Source: Streptomyces sp. CCM_MD2014 (GTDB lineage: Bacteria; Actinomycetota; Actinomycetes; Streptomycetales; Streptomycetaceae). From it: a DNA stretch of 64,000 nt. Position numbers and translations under genes: made by a program. Position 1 is the stretch's first letter. The number at the start of each line of letters is the position of its first letter. The notes below the pieces were generated by a model. It saw nothing but the letters and a program-made list of their open reading frames with translations, made no database searches and was not told the DNA's origin. This document shows, piece by piece, positions 7,404 to 15,773 of this stretch. The stretch is taken from positions 4,526,001-4,590,000 of the forward strand of contig NZ_CP009754.1 of assembly GCF_000772045.1 (NCBI RefSeq), written 5' to 3'.

Positions 7404-8129
7404 TCAGGTCGCGCGCCAGTACCCCAGCGCGTTCACCCGCTGCTTCGGCATCCCCAGCTCCTTGCGGACGTACGAACCCAGCGCCCGCGTGGTCGCCGTG
7501 TCGCAGGCGATCCAGACGAACGGCTCCGAGGCGGCCCCCAGCAGCTCCGGCAGCTCCTCCTTCACCCGCGCCACCAGGTGCGCCCCCGCGTCCCGACGCG
7601 GCACCGCGCGGACCTCGTGCCGCCCGGGGACGGTCCGGAACGGCAGCCCGTCGTCCGTGCCGCCCTCGAACCAGACGGTCGCCGGCACCGGCCCCAGTGC
7701 GTCGAGGAGGGAGTTGAGGGCGGGCAGGGACGCCGGGTCCGCGACCGCGAAGACCCGCGACGGGAGGGGCCGCGGCACCTCGAACCCGGTGCCCTGGACC
7801 GTCGCCTCGATCGTGTCACCCGGCTTGGCCGCCCGCGCCCAGTCGCTCGCGCACCCCTCGTGCAGGGCGAACTCCATGGCGAAGGTGCCGGCCTCCGGGT
7901 CCGGGTCGACCAGCGTGTACGCCCGCTGGTGCGGCCGGCCCGCGTTCTCGAACCACAGTCGCACCCACATCGTCGGGTGCACCCCGGTCGCCGCCAGCAT
8001 CCCCCCGTCGGTCAGGCGCAGCCGCCGGAAGTCCGCGGTCACGTCCTCCGCGTCCGTCACCGTGAACTCGAAGTCCTTCGCGCGCATCAGCTTGAGGACC
8101 GCGCCCTCCCAGCCCCGCCCCTGCCCCAT
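7404..8129 (-). CDS. Siderophore-interacting protein (FAD-dependent ferric reductase family)
   Basis: This 241-aa cytoplasmic flavoprotein has an N-terminal FAD-binding barrel (RAYTLVD is the flavin motif; MEFALHEG follows) and a C-terminal NAD(P)-binding SIP domain containing VWIACDTATTRALGSYVRKE and ending GYWR. Family members reduce Fe(III)-siderophores to release iron. The ATG at 8129 follows GAAGGA; a GTG six codons upstream is possible. It is divergent from the acylase operon across 83 bp containing a perfect iron box, so both are predicted to be derepressed by DmdR1/IdeR when iron is low. Confidence 0.92.
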   Translation of the reverse strand: MGQGRGWEGAVLKLMRAKDFEFTVTDAEDVTADFRRLRLTDGGMLAATGVHPTMWVRLWFENAGRPHQRAYTLVDPDPEAGTFAMEFALHEGCASDWARAAKPGDTIEATVQGTGFEVPRPLPSRVFAVADPASLPALNSLLDALGPVPATVWFEGGTDDGLPFRTVPGRHEVRAVPRRDAGAHLVARVKEELPELLGAASEPFVWIACDTATTRALGSYVRKELGMPKQRVNALGYWRAT

Positions 8130-8173
8130 GTTTCCTTCACCTTTCACGTACTATTCGGCCACGACCAGAAGAC

Positions 8174-8192
8174 TTAGGTGAGCCTAACCTAA
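8174..8192. promoter_or_regulatory. Iron box (DmdR1/IdeR operator)
   Basis: TTAGGTGAGCCTAACCTAA is, on the other strand, the textbook 19-bp iron box TTAGGTTAGGCTCACCTAA. It lies between the divergent reductase and acylase starts (21 bp before the acylase GTG) and should repress both under iron sufficiency. Confidence 0.93.
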
Positions 8193-8212
8193 AGGAAAGT
8201 GGGGGCACAGGG

Positions 8213-10351
8213 GTGAGCGCCGAGACCTACCGCGACGCCTGGGGAATCCCGCACCTGCGCGCGGACTCCGCGGCCGAACTGGCCCGCGCCCAGGGCCGGG
8301 TGACCGCCCGCGACCGCGCCTGGCAGCTCGAGGTCGAACGGCACCGCGCCCAGGGCACCTCCGCGTCCTTCCTGGGCCCCGAGGCCCTGTCCTGGGACCG
8401 CCTCGCCCGCCGCGCCCGCCTCGCGGACACCGCACGCCGCTGCTTCACGGCCCTGGAGCAGAAGGACCCGGAGACGGCCGCCTGGGTACGGGCGTACGTC
8501 GACGGAGTCAACGACGGGCTGGCGCAGCACGACCCCGCCCCGGAGTTCGCCCGCACCGGCCTCGCCCCCGGCCGCTGGCAGCCCTGGACCCCGCTCGGCG
8601 TCTGGCTCGGCACGCACCTCCTCTTCGCGGGCTTCCCCGCCAAGCTCTGGCGCGAGCACATCACCGGACACCTGGGCGCGGACGCCGTCGCCCTGTTCGC
8701 CGCCGACGGCCCCGGCACCGCCGGCAGCAACGGCTGGCTGGTGAGCGGCGAGCGGACCACCACCGGACACGCCCTGATCGCGGGTGACCCGCACCGCTTC
8801 ATCGAGGACCCCGGCGTCTACCAGCAGATCCACCTGTCCTGCCCGGAGTTCGACGTCGTCGGCCTCGCCGTGCCCGGGGTCCCCGGCGTCGCGCACTTCG
8901 GCCACACCGGCACGGTCGCCTGGGCCATCACCAACGCCATGGCCGACTACCAGGACCTGTACCGGGAGCGCCTGCGCCGCACCGGCGCCGGCGTCGAGGC
9001 GCTCGGCCCCGACGGCACCTGGCACCGCGCCGCCCGCCACACGGAACGCGTCGACGTCGCCGGGGAGGAGACCGTGGAGGTCGAGATCGTCGAGACCGAC
9101 CGGGGCCCGGTCATCGCCGGCGGACCCGAGGGCCTGGACGACGGCACCCCGGCCGCCCTCAGCCTGCGCCACCCGCCCCGCGTCACCGCCGACCTCGGCT
9201 TCGGCGCCCTGCTGCCGCTGCTGCGGGCCCGCACGGTCGCCGACGTGGACCGCGCCCTGGACGCGTGGACCGAGCCGGTCAACGTGGTGCAGGCCGCCGA
9301 CACGGAGGGCGGCCTGCTGCACCGGATCGCCGGCCGCGTGCCGGTACGGCCCAAGGAGAACGGCCTGCGCCCCGTACCGGCCTGGGAGCCCGGTCACGAG
9401 TGGACGGGCTGGCACACCCCGCCCCGCGCCGGGCTCACCGACGGCGTCGCCGTGATGGCCAACCAGCGCGGCCCGTCCACTCCCCTCGGCGTCGAGTTCG
9501 CCCCACCGCACCGCGCCGACCGCATCGCCGCCCTGCTCGCGGGCAGGGAGCGCTGGTCGGCGTCGGACATGCCCACGATCCACACGGACACCCACCTGGC
9601 CTCGGCGACCCCTCTCCTGAACCATCTCGCAGCCCTGACCGCTCCCACCACCTCAAGCACCTCAGCGACCTCAACCACCTTCACCACAACAACCACCTCC
9701 ACCCCCCTCACCCCCGAGGCCGCCGCCCTGGGCGCCCGCCTCCTCGCCTGGAACCGCCGCATGGACGCCGACAGCACCGACGCGGCGGCGTACGCGGCCC
9801 TGCGTGCCGCGGTCGTGCGCAGACTGGCGGCGCACCCGGCCCTCGCTCCCGCGTCCGTGCCGCCCGCGTACCCCGAGGTGTTGCAGCCGTGGCTCGCGCT
9901 GGTGCCGCGCGTCGCGTACGCCCTCGAACACCTCCTGCGCGCGGACGACCTGTACGGCATCGACCGCGCCGCGACCGTCCGCGCCGCGCTGGAGGAGGTC
10001 GCCGCCGCGCCGCCGCCCGGCACCTGGGGCGACACCCACCGCCTGGCTCCCTGGCGGGCGCTGCCGGAGGCCACCGGCCCCGCGGACGAGCCGGGCCTCT
10101 CCGGCGACCACGACTGCGTGCTGTGCACCTCCCCCGTGCCCGGAGTCACCGACCGCGCCGCACGCGGCCCGGCCGCCCGGTACGTCTGGGACCTGGCCGA
10201 CCGGGAGAACAGCCGCTGGGTGGTGCCGCACGGAGCCTCGGGCATACCGGGCTCGCCCCACCACCGCGACCAGCAGCCCCTGTGGCTCGCCGGTGAACTC
10301 GCACCGGTGGTCACCGACTTCACCCGGCTCACGAAGGAAACCGATGACTGA
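8213..10351 (+). CDS. Penicillin-acylase-family Ntn hydrolase
   Basis: This 712-aa protein belongs to the penicillin G acylase / AHL acylase / PvdQ group. It begins DAWGIPHLRADSAAELARAQG, the usual alpha-subunit start. The autoproteolytic nucleophile is Ser172 in GTAGSNGWLVSG, followed by the usual GDPH and HFGHTGTVAWAITN segments of the beta subunit. Unlike secreted family members there is no signal peptide, so it should act in the cytoplasm. A low-complexity Thr/Ser run (about 478-500) interrupts the beta subunit. It is controlled by the iron box just upstream and overlaps the next gene by 8 bp. The substrate is unknown; an acylated siderophore or signal is an inference from context. Confidence 0.9.
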   Translation: MSAETYRDAWGIPHLRADSAAELARAQGRVTARDRAWQLEVERHRAQGTSASFLGPEALSWDRLARRARLADTARRCFTALEQKDPETAAWVRAYVDGVNDGLAQHDPAPEFARTGLAPGRWQPWTPLGVWLGTHLLFAGFPAKLWREHITGHLGADAVALFAADGPGTAGSNGWLVSGERTTTGHALIAGDPHRFIEDPGVYQQIHLSCPEFDVVGLAVPGVPGVAHFGHTGTVAWAITNAMADYQDLYRERLRRTGAGVEALGPDGTWHRAARHTERVDVAGEETVEVEIVETDRGPVIAGGPEGLDDGTPAALSLRHPPRVTADLGFGALLPLLRARTVADVDRALDAWTEPVNVVQAADTEGGLLHRIAGRVPVRPKENGLRPVPAWEPGHEWTGWHTPPRAGLTDGVAVMANQRGPSTPLGVEFAPPHRADRIAALLAGRERWSASDMPTIHTDTHLASATPLLNHLAALTAPTTSSTSATSTTFTTTTTSTPLTPEAAALGARLLAWNRRMDADSTDAAAYAALRAAVVRRLAAHPALAPASVPPAYPEVLQPWLALVPRVAYALEHLLRADDLYGIDRAATVRAALEEVAAAPPPGTWGDTHRLAPWRALPEATGPADEPGLSGDHDCVLCTSPVPGVTDRAARGPAARYVWDLADRENSRWVVPHGASGIPGSPHHRDQQPLWLAGELAPVVTDFTRLTKETDD

Positions 10352-10964
10352 CGCCCAACCGACCCCGTACGCCGACCGGGCCGCCGTCCACGAGCAGCAC
10401 CTCGACGGCTTCGGCACCGTCCGCATCCTCCCCCTGGACCCCACCGAGGACGCCACGCGGGTCCACGGCTGGGTGAGCGAGGAACGGGCCGCCTTCTGGG
10501 GCATGAACGGCCTGACGAGGGACCAGGTCGCCGACGTGTACGCGCACATGGCCACCCTCGACACCCACCACGCCTTCCTGGTCGTCAAGGACGGCGAGCC
10601 GGTCGCCCTGCTCCAGACCTACGACCCCGCGGCCGACCGGGTGAGCGAGTGTTACGACGCCGAGCCGGGCGACGTAGGGGTCCACCTGCTTCTCGCCCCC
10701 GCCGGAGCCGAGGGCGCGCGCCCCGGCTGGACCGCCGCCCTGTCGGGCGCCCTCATGACGTACGTCCTGCTGGGCCTGGACCGGACCCGGATCGTGGTCG
10801 ACCCGGACGTGGCCAACGACAAGGCCATCGCCCGCTTCCTCAAGCAGGGCTTCACCGCCGGCCCCGCGGTGGTCCTGCCCGAGGTGGACCTGCCGGACGT
10901 GTACCTGCCCGAGAAGAAGGCGCAACTCGCCTTCCTCCGCCGCGAGGTAGCGTTCGCGGGGTGA
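10344..10964 (+). CDS. Siderophore-type GNAT N-acyltransferase
   Basis: This 206-aa protein has the AlcB/IucB/DesC-type acyltransferase signature: VHGWVSEERAAFWGM near the N-terminus, and a C-terminal RIVVDPDVANDKAIARFLK then GF motif. Relatives acylate N-hydroxylated diamines or lysine to make hydroxamate siderophores. The ATG at 10344 is preceded by AAGGA and overlaps the acylase 3' end. The gene is second in the iron-box operon. No hydroxylase or NIS synthetase is nearby, so it may tailor or recycle a siderophore made elsewhere. Confidence 0.85.
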   Translation: MTDAQPTPYADRAAVHEQHLDGFGTVRILPLDPTEDATRVHGWVSEERAAFWGMNGLTRDQVADVYAHMATLDTHHAFLVVKDGEPVALLQTYDPAADRVSECYDAEPGDVGVHLLLAPAGAEGARPGWTAALSGALMTYVLLGLDRTRIVVDPDVANDKAIARFLKQGFTAGPAVVLPEVDLPDVYLPEKKAQLAFLRREVAFAG

Positions 10965-11452
10965 CCGACGCGCCGACCGCCGACGACCTGATCGCGCACT
11001 ACGCGCTGGAGCCCATCCCCCGCGAGGGAGGCCTCTTCCGGCGCACCTGGGCAGGACCCGAGCGCGCGGACGGCCGCCCCGCCGGGTCCGCCATCGTCGC
11101 CCTGCTCACCGCCCGCCCGGGAGACTTCTCCGCCCTGCACCGCCTGCCCGCCGACGAGGTCTGGCACTTCTACCTCGGCGATCCGCTCGAACTCCTTCTC
11201 CTCGACCCGGACGGCAGCGCGCGTACGGCCGTGCTGGGACCGGACGTCCTGGGCGGGCAGCACGTGCAGTTCACCGTCCCGGCCGGGACCTGGATGGGCG
11301 GCCGGGTGGCCGCGGGCGGCGCGTGGTCGCTGTTCGGCTGCACGATGGCGCCAGGCTTCACCTACGGGGACTACGAGCACGGCGACGCCGCCGGCCTCAC
11401 GGCGCGCTACCCGGCCGCAGCCGAGCGGATCGTGGCACTGTGCCGCCCATGA
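10961..11452 (+). CDS. Cupin (DUF985 family)
   Basis: This 163-aa beta-barrel protein has HYALEPIPREGGLFRRTW at the start, HRLPADEVWHFYLGDPLELLLL in the middle and APGFTYGDYEHG near the end. These are the hallmarks of the DUF985 cupin family. The GTG start overlaps the GNAT stop by 4 nt (GTGA), so it is part of the same operon. The reaction is unknown. The conserved His/Glu residues could bind a metal. Confidence 0.85.
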   Translation: MTDAPTADDLIAHYALEPIPREGGLFRRTWAGPERADGRPAGSAIVALLTARPGDFSALHRLPADEVWHFYLGDPLELLLLDPDGSARTAVLGPDVLGGQHVQFTVPAGTWMGGRVAAGGAWSLFGCTMAPGFTYGDYEHGDAAGLTARYPAAAERIVALCRP

Positions 11453-12261
11453 CCCCCTCGCCCGCGCCCTCTCCCTCTCCCTCTCCCTCTCCTTCTCCCC
11501 GTCTCCTCGACGGTCAGGTCGCCCTGGTCACCGGCGCGGGCGGCGGCATCGGCCGGGGGATCGCGCTGCGTTTCGCCGAGGAGGGCGCGGCGGTGGCGGT
11601 GCACTGCCGTACGGCGGTGGAGGCGGCCCGGGAGGTGGCGGAACGGATCCGGGACCGGGGCGGACGCGCCACCGTCCTGCGTGCCGACCTCACCGACGAG
11701 GACGCCTGCCGGCGTCTGATCGAGGAGGCCGCCGACTGGGGCGGCGGACGGCTCACGGCGCTGGTCAACAACGCGGGCGTGCAGCCGCTGCGGGAACTGC
11801 CCGGCATGACGGCGGCCGAGTGGCGGGAGGTGGTGGACACCAACCTCACCGGCGTCTTCGCGTGCACGCAGGCCGCGGCCCGGATCATGCGGGACCAGGA
11901 CGGCGGCGGCACGGTCACGCACATCGCCTCCATCGAGGCGGGCGCCCCCGCTCCGGCGCACGCGCACTACGGCGCCTCCAAGGCGGCGGTGGTGATGCAC
12001 GCCCGGTCGGCGGCGCTGGAGTACGGCCCGTGGGGGATCAGGGTCAACTCCGTGTCACCCGGCCTCATCGACCGCGAGGGCCTGGCCGAGGCCTGGCCGG
12101 AGGGCGTACGGCGGTGGCGGCGGGCGGCGCCGACGGGACGGCTCGGGCGCCCGGAGGACGTGGGCGACGCGTGCGTGTTCCTCGCCTCGCGGCTGGCGTC
12201 CTGGGTGGCCGGCCACGACCTCGTGGTGGACGGCGGGGTGACGGCACGCCCGTCGTGGTGA
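11449..12261 (+). CDS. Short-chain dehydrogenase/reductase
   Basis: This 270-aa classical SDR has the Rossmann dinucleotide motif TGAGGGIGRG, NNAG, a Ser then YGASK active site and a PGLID-type loop, ending VVDGGVTARPSW. A Pro-Ser repeat of about 18 residues (SPAPSPSPSPSPSPS) precedes the fold and is unusual. The ATG overlaps the cupin stop (ATGA). It is the last gene of the acylase operon and is followed by a hairpin. The substrate is unknown; family members reduce or oxidise ketones and sugars. Confidence 0.9.
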   Translation: MTPSPAPSPSPSPSPSPRLLDGQVALVTGAGGGIGRGIALRFAEEGAAVAVHCRTAVEAAREVAERIRDRGGRATVLRADLTDEDACRRLIEEAADWGGGRLTALVNNAGVQPLRELPGMTAAEWREVVDTNLTGVFACTQAAARIMRDQDGGGTVTHIASIEAGAPAPAHAHYGASKAAVVMHARSAALEYGPWGIRVNSVSPGLIDREGLAEAWPEGVRRWRRAAPTGRLGRPEDVGDACVFLASRLASWVAGHDLVVDGGVTARPSW

Positions 12262-12289
12262 GGAGCCGCCGGCCGCGCGGCTGAGCGGG

Positions 12290-12324
12290 ACTGCCTCCCC
12301 GTCCGTACGTATCGGCGAGGCAGT
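12290..12324 (+). terminator. Terminator after the SDR gene
   Basis: ACTGCCTC and GAGGCAGT pair at the base of a hairpin, extended by further CCCG/CGG pairing, 29 nt past the SDR stop. Confidence 0.6.
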
Positions 12325-12348
12325 GGGTCCCGACGACGGAGATGCGAC

Positions 12349-14454
12349 GTGAGGTGTGGCGGCGGTGCGTGTGCGTGCGCGGGAGACCGGGGACCAGGAG
12401 GCGGCCGGACGGAACCGGGGAACCGGGAGCGGCGAACGGTCCCACGCGGGGCCCCGCGGCGAGGTACCCCGCCCAGGACCCGGTGCCGACCGGCCCGCCG
12501 GGGATTCCGGCGGCTGGTGCTGCTGGGCTCCGTGCTGGTCCTGCTCGTCCTCGCCGGCGCCGGACCGGCGTCCGCCCACGCCGCCCTCACCTCCACCGAC
12601 CCCGGGGACGGAACCGTCCTCGAGCGGGCCCCGGCCCACGTCACCCTGACCTTCAGCGAGTCCGTCGGCCTGCGCGACGACTCCTTCCGCGTCCTGGACC
12701 CGGGCGGCCACCGGCTGCACACGGGGGAGGCCGGACGCGCGGACGGGCGTTCCGACACGGCCCGGGTCGCGCTGCCGGGCAAGCTGGGGGAGGGGACGTA
12801 CACCGTGGCCTGGCGGGTGGTCTCCGCCGACAGTCACCCCGTCTCCGGCGCCTTCACCTTCTCGGTCGGCGCACCCTCGCGGTCGGCCGCGCCCGTGGCC
12901 ACCGGCCCCGCCGAGGACCCGCTGACCGCGACCCTCCACAAGATCGCCCGCTACCTCTCCTACCTGGCCGCGGCCCTGCTCATCGGCGCCGCCGCCTTCG
13001 TCGCCCTGTGCCGCCCGCCGGACCCGGCGCCGCTGCGCCGCCCCATGGCGGCGGCCTGGTGGACCCTGCTGGCGGCCACCCTCGCCCTGCTGGTGCTGCG
13101 CGCCCCGTACGAGGCGGGCACGGGCCCGTCGGCGGCCCTGGACCCGGCCGCGCTGCGCGACACCCTCACGACCCGCCCCGGGGCCCTGCTTCTGACCAGG
13201 CTGGGGTTGCTGGTGCCGGTCGGGCTGTACCTCGTCCGCGCGGCCCGCCTGGTACGCCCGGTTCGCGTGGACCGCCGCGACCGGCGCCGGGGCGGCCGCC
13301 CGCTCGCCGCCGCGGTGGGCGCCGTACTGGCCGTCGGCCTCGCCCTGACCTGGGCCGCCGCGGAGCACGCCGCCGCCGGAATACAGGTGCCGGTGGCGAT
13401 GACGTCCTCCGTGCTGCACCTGCTGGCCACCGCGGTCTGGCTCGGCGGCCTCGTCGCCCTGCTCGTCACCCTGCGCGCCCCGCGTTTCTCCCCGGACACG
13501 GCCGGGGTCGTCGCCCGCTTCTCCCGGACCGCTTTCGCCGCCGTGACCGTCCTGGTCGTCACCGGCGTCTACCAGTCCTGGCGCGGCCTCGGCTCCTGGC
13601 AGGCGCTCACCGGGTCGGCGTACGGCAGGCTGCTCCTCGCGAAGGTGGTCCTGGTGGCCGTCCTGCTGGCCGCGGCGGCGGTGTCCCGGCGGTGGACGGC
13701 GGCGCTGGTGACGGCCCCGGTCGCCGTACATGAGCCCGAGCGCGTGCCCGAGCGGATACCGCAGCCGGCGGGCGGCCCGCCACCGGAGGCACCGAAGTCA
13801 CCGCCCCCACCGGGCCCCGACGCCGACCCGGGCACCGACCCAGACCCGTGCACCGATGCCGACCCGGGCACCGACCCAGACCCGTGCACCGACCCAGACC
13901 CGTGCACCGATGCCGACCCGGGCACCGGCACCGGCACCGACGCCGGAGACGCCGGGGCAGGGCCCGCCCTCCGACGCGGTCTGTACCGTTCCGTCCTCGT
14001 CGAGGCCGTCGTCGCCGCCGTGGTGCTGGGGGTCACCACCGTGCTCACCGCCACCCCGCCCGGCCGCTCCGCGGAGGAGGCGGCACGGGCGGCCGTACCG
14101 GCGGGCGGGGTGCTGCCCGCGTCCGTCACCACGATCCCGTTCCAGGTCGGCGCCTCGGGCCGGGGCACGGTCCAGATCACCCTGGACCCGGGCCGTACCG
14201 GCGACAACGCGGTGCAGGCCGTGGTCTTCGGCCCCGACGGCAGCCTGGCCGCCGTACCCGAACTGCGCCTCTCCTTCACCCTGCCCGACAAGGACGTGGG
14301 CCCCATCGAGGCGGACCTGGCCGACCGCGGCGGCTACTGGAGCGCCAACACCGTCACCCTGCCCCTCCCGGGCACCTGGACGATGAAGGCGACCGTCCGG
14401 GTCTCGGAGACCGACCAGGTGAGCGAGACCCGGCGGATACGGGTGGAGCGGTAG
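12349..14454 (+). CDS. Copper resistance protein, CopC-CopD fusion
   Basis: This protein has up to 701 aa. After a long Arg-rich N-terminus and a signal segment (VLLGSVLVLLVLAGAG), the mature protein starts AHAALTSTDP, the N-terminal His copper-ligand pattern of CopC. A second CopC ligand is DSHPVSGAF. Several membrane spans follow, forming the CopD domain. Next comes an acidic Asp/Pro/Thr/Cys repeat, another span and a YtkA-like beta domain. It is predicted to bind and import or buffer copper at the membrane. The true start is uncertain; the GTG at 12349 leaves an atypically long leader of about 55 residues. Confidence 0.88.
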   Translation: MRCGGGACACAGDRGPGGGRTEPGNRERRTVPRGAPRRGTPPRTRCRPARRGFRRLVLLGSVLVLLVLAGAGPASAHAALTSTDPGDGTVLERAPAHVTLTFSESVGLRDDSFRVLDPGGHRLHTGEAGRADGRSDTARVALPGKLGEGTYTVAWRVVSADSHPVSGAFTFSVGAPSRSAAPVATGPAEDPLTATLHKIARYLSYLAAALLIGAAAFVALCRPPDPAPLRRPMAAAWWTLLAATLALLVLRAPYEAGTGPSAALDPAALRDTLTTRPGALLLTRLGLLVPVGLYLVRAARLVRPVRVDRRDRRRGGRPLAAAVGAVLAVGLALTWAAAEHAAAGIQVPVAMTSSVLHLLATAVWLGGLVALLVTLRAPRFSPDTAGVVARFSRTAFAAVTVLVVTGVYQSWRGLGSWQALTGSAYGRLLLAKVVLVAVLLAAAAVSRRWTAALVTAPVAVHEPERVPERIPQPAGGPPPEAPKSPPPPGPDADPGTDPDPCTDADPGTDPDPCTDPDPCTDADPGTGTGTDAGDAGAGPALRRGLYRSVLVEAVVAAVVLGVTTVLTATPPGRSAEEAARAAVPAGGVLPASVTTIPFQVGASGRGTVQITLDPGRTGDNAVQAVVFGPDGSLAAVPELRLSFTLPDKDVGPIEADLADRGGYWSANTVTLPLPGTWTMKATVRVSETDQVSETRRIRVER
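13822..13929. repeat. In-frame 36/18-bp repeats in the copCD linker
   Basis: The unit beginning GCCGACCCGGGCACCGACCC recurs at 13822, 13858 and 13912, with an extra 18-bp half unit (CAGACCCGTGCACCGACC) before the third. It encodes alternating DPDPCT and DADPGT blocks with three cysteines. Confidence 0.8.
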
Positions 14455-14474
14455 AGCGGGGGCAGCCGGTTCCG

Positions 14475-14493
14475 CGGGGGCTGGAAGCCCCGG
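14475..14493. terminator. Bidirectional hairpin between copCD and fdh
   Basis: CGGGGGCT and AGCCCCGG form a tight hairpin in the 77-bp space between two convergent genes. Confidence 0.55.
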
Positions 14494-14531
14494 CTCCTGC
14501 CCGCACCCCGGAGAGACGAAGGCACCGGCCG

Positions 14532-15665
14532 CTAGGGGTGCAGGATCACCTTCGTGTAGCCCTCGACCCGCTTGTCGAACTTGTCGTAGCCGGACGGCGC
14601 CTGGTCCAGCGGCAGCTCGTGGGAGACGACGAAGCCGGGCGCGGCCCGGCCCTCGATGATCAGGTCCCGCAGCCGGCGGTTGTACCGCTTGACGTTGCAC
14701 TGCCCCGTGCCTACCCGCAGCCCCTTCTCGAAGAGCCGGCCGATCGCGACGAGGAGCATGCCCTGCTTGGCCTGCTCGTCCGGGCCGCCCGGGTCGGCCG
14801 GGACGTAGAGCCCGGGTACGCCCAGCGCCCCGGTGGGCCTGACCGTGTTGACCAGCGCGTTCAGCACGGTCGCCGGTTCCTCCTGGCCGGTCCCGCCCGC
14901 CGTCGCCTGGTAGCCGACGGCGTCCACGCCCTTGTCGGTGCCGGCGCCCCCGGTCTGCTCCTTGATCTGCTCGACCGGGTCGCCCGCGGAGAAGTCGACG
15001 GGCACCGCGCCGATCTCCTCGGCCTTCCGCAGCCGCTCCGGGACGCGGTCGACGACGAACACCTTCTTGGCGCCGCGCAGCAGTGCCGAGTAGGCGGCCA
15101 TGAGCCCGACGGGACCCGCCCCGTACACCGCGACGCTCTCGCCGGGACGGACGTCGGCGAGTTCGCAGCCGTGGTAGCCGGTGGGGAAGATGTCGGCGAG
15201 CAGGATGAAGTCGGTCTCGTGGGCGTCGCCCTCGGGCAGCTTCAGGCAGTTGAAGTCGGCGTACGGCACGCGCAGATACTCGGCCTGGCCGCCCTGCCAC
15301 GGGCCCATGGACACATAGCCGTACGCGCCGCCCGCGAAGCCGGGATTGACGGTCGTGCAGTAACCCGTGTATCCGGCGGCGCAGTTGGTGCAGAAGCCGC
15401 ACGCGACGTTGAAGGGCATGACCACGCGGTCGCCCGCCTTCAGCCCGGTGACGCCCTCACCGACCTCGTCGACGATCCCCATGTTCTCGTGGCCGAAGAC
15501 GATGCCCGGCTCGGCGGCGGTTCGCCCCTCGTACATGTGCAGGTCGGACCCGCAGATCGCGGTCGAGGTGACGCGCACGATCACGTCGTTCGGATGCCGG
15601 AGGCCCGGCTTCTCCACGTCCTCGACCGCTACGGAGAACGGTCCCTTGTAGACGACGGCCTTCAT
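14532..15665 (-). CDS. Glutathione-independent formaldehyde dehydrogenase-type Zn alcohol dehydrogenase
   Basis: This 377-aa medium-chain dehydrogenase begins MKAVVYKGPFSVAVEDVEKP. The catalytic zinc site is CGSDLHMYEG and GHENMG. The structural-zinc loop is altered: ACGFCTNCAAGYTGYC. The NAD site is VYGAGPVGLMAA. An insertion around residues 250-285 (TAGGTGQEEPATVLNALV) is typical of the Pseudomonas-type FdhA group, which oxidises formaldehyde without added glutathione. The ATG at 15665 has GGGAGG upstream. It lies 108 bp downstream of an aquaglyceroporin on the same strand. Confidence 0.9.
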   Translation of the reverse strand: MKAVVYKGPFSVAVEDVEKPGLRHPNDVIVRVTSTAICGSDLHMYEGRTAAEPGIVFGHENMGIVDEVGEGVTGLKAGDRVVMPFNVACGFCTNCAAGYTGYCTTVNPGFAGGAYGYVSMGPWQGGQAEYLRVPYADFNCLKLPEGDAHETDFILLADIFPTGYHGCELADVRPGESVAVYGAGPVGLMAAYSALLRGAKKVFVVDRVPERLRKAEEIGAVPVDFSAGDPVEQIKEQTGGAGTDKGVDAVGYQATAGGTGQEEPATVLNALVNTVRPTGALGVPGLYVPADPGGPDEQAKQGMLLVAIGRLFEKGLRVGTGQCNVKRYNRRLRDLIIEGRAAPGFVVSHELPLDQAPSGYDKFDKRVEGYTKVILHP

Positions 15666-15773
15666 GGTCGCGACCTCCCGTCCGCGCGCCGGTTCCCCCG
15701 TGACCCACCTTTCATGGTTCTCCGGCAACGGGGGCGGGGCAAATCGGTCGGATCGGTGCGACCGGGGCGTTTC

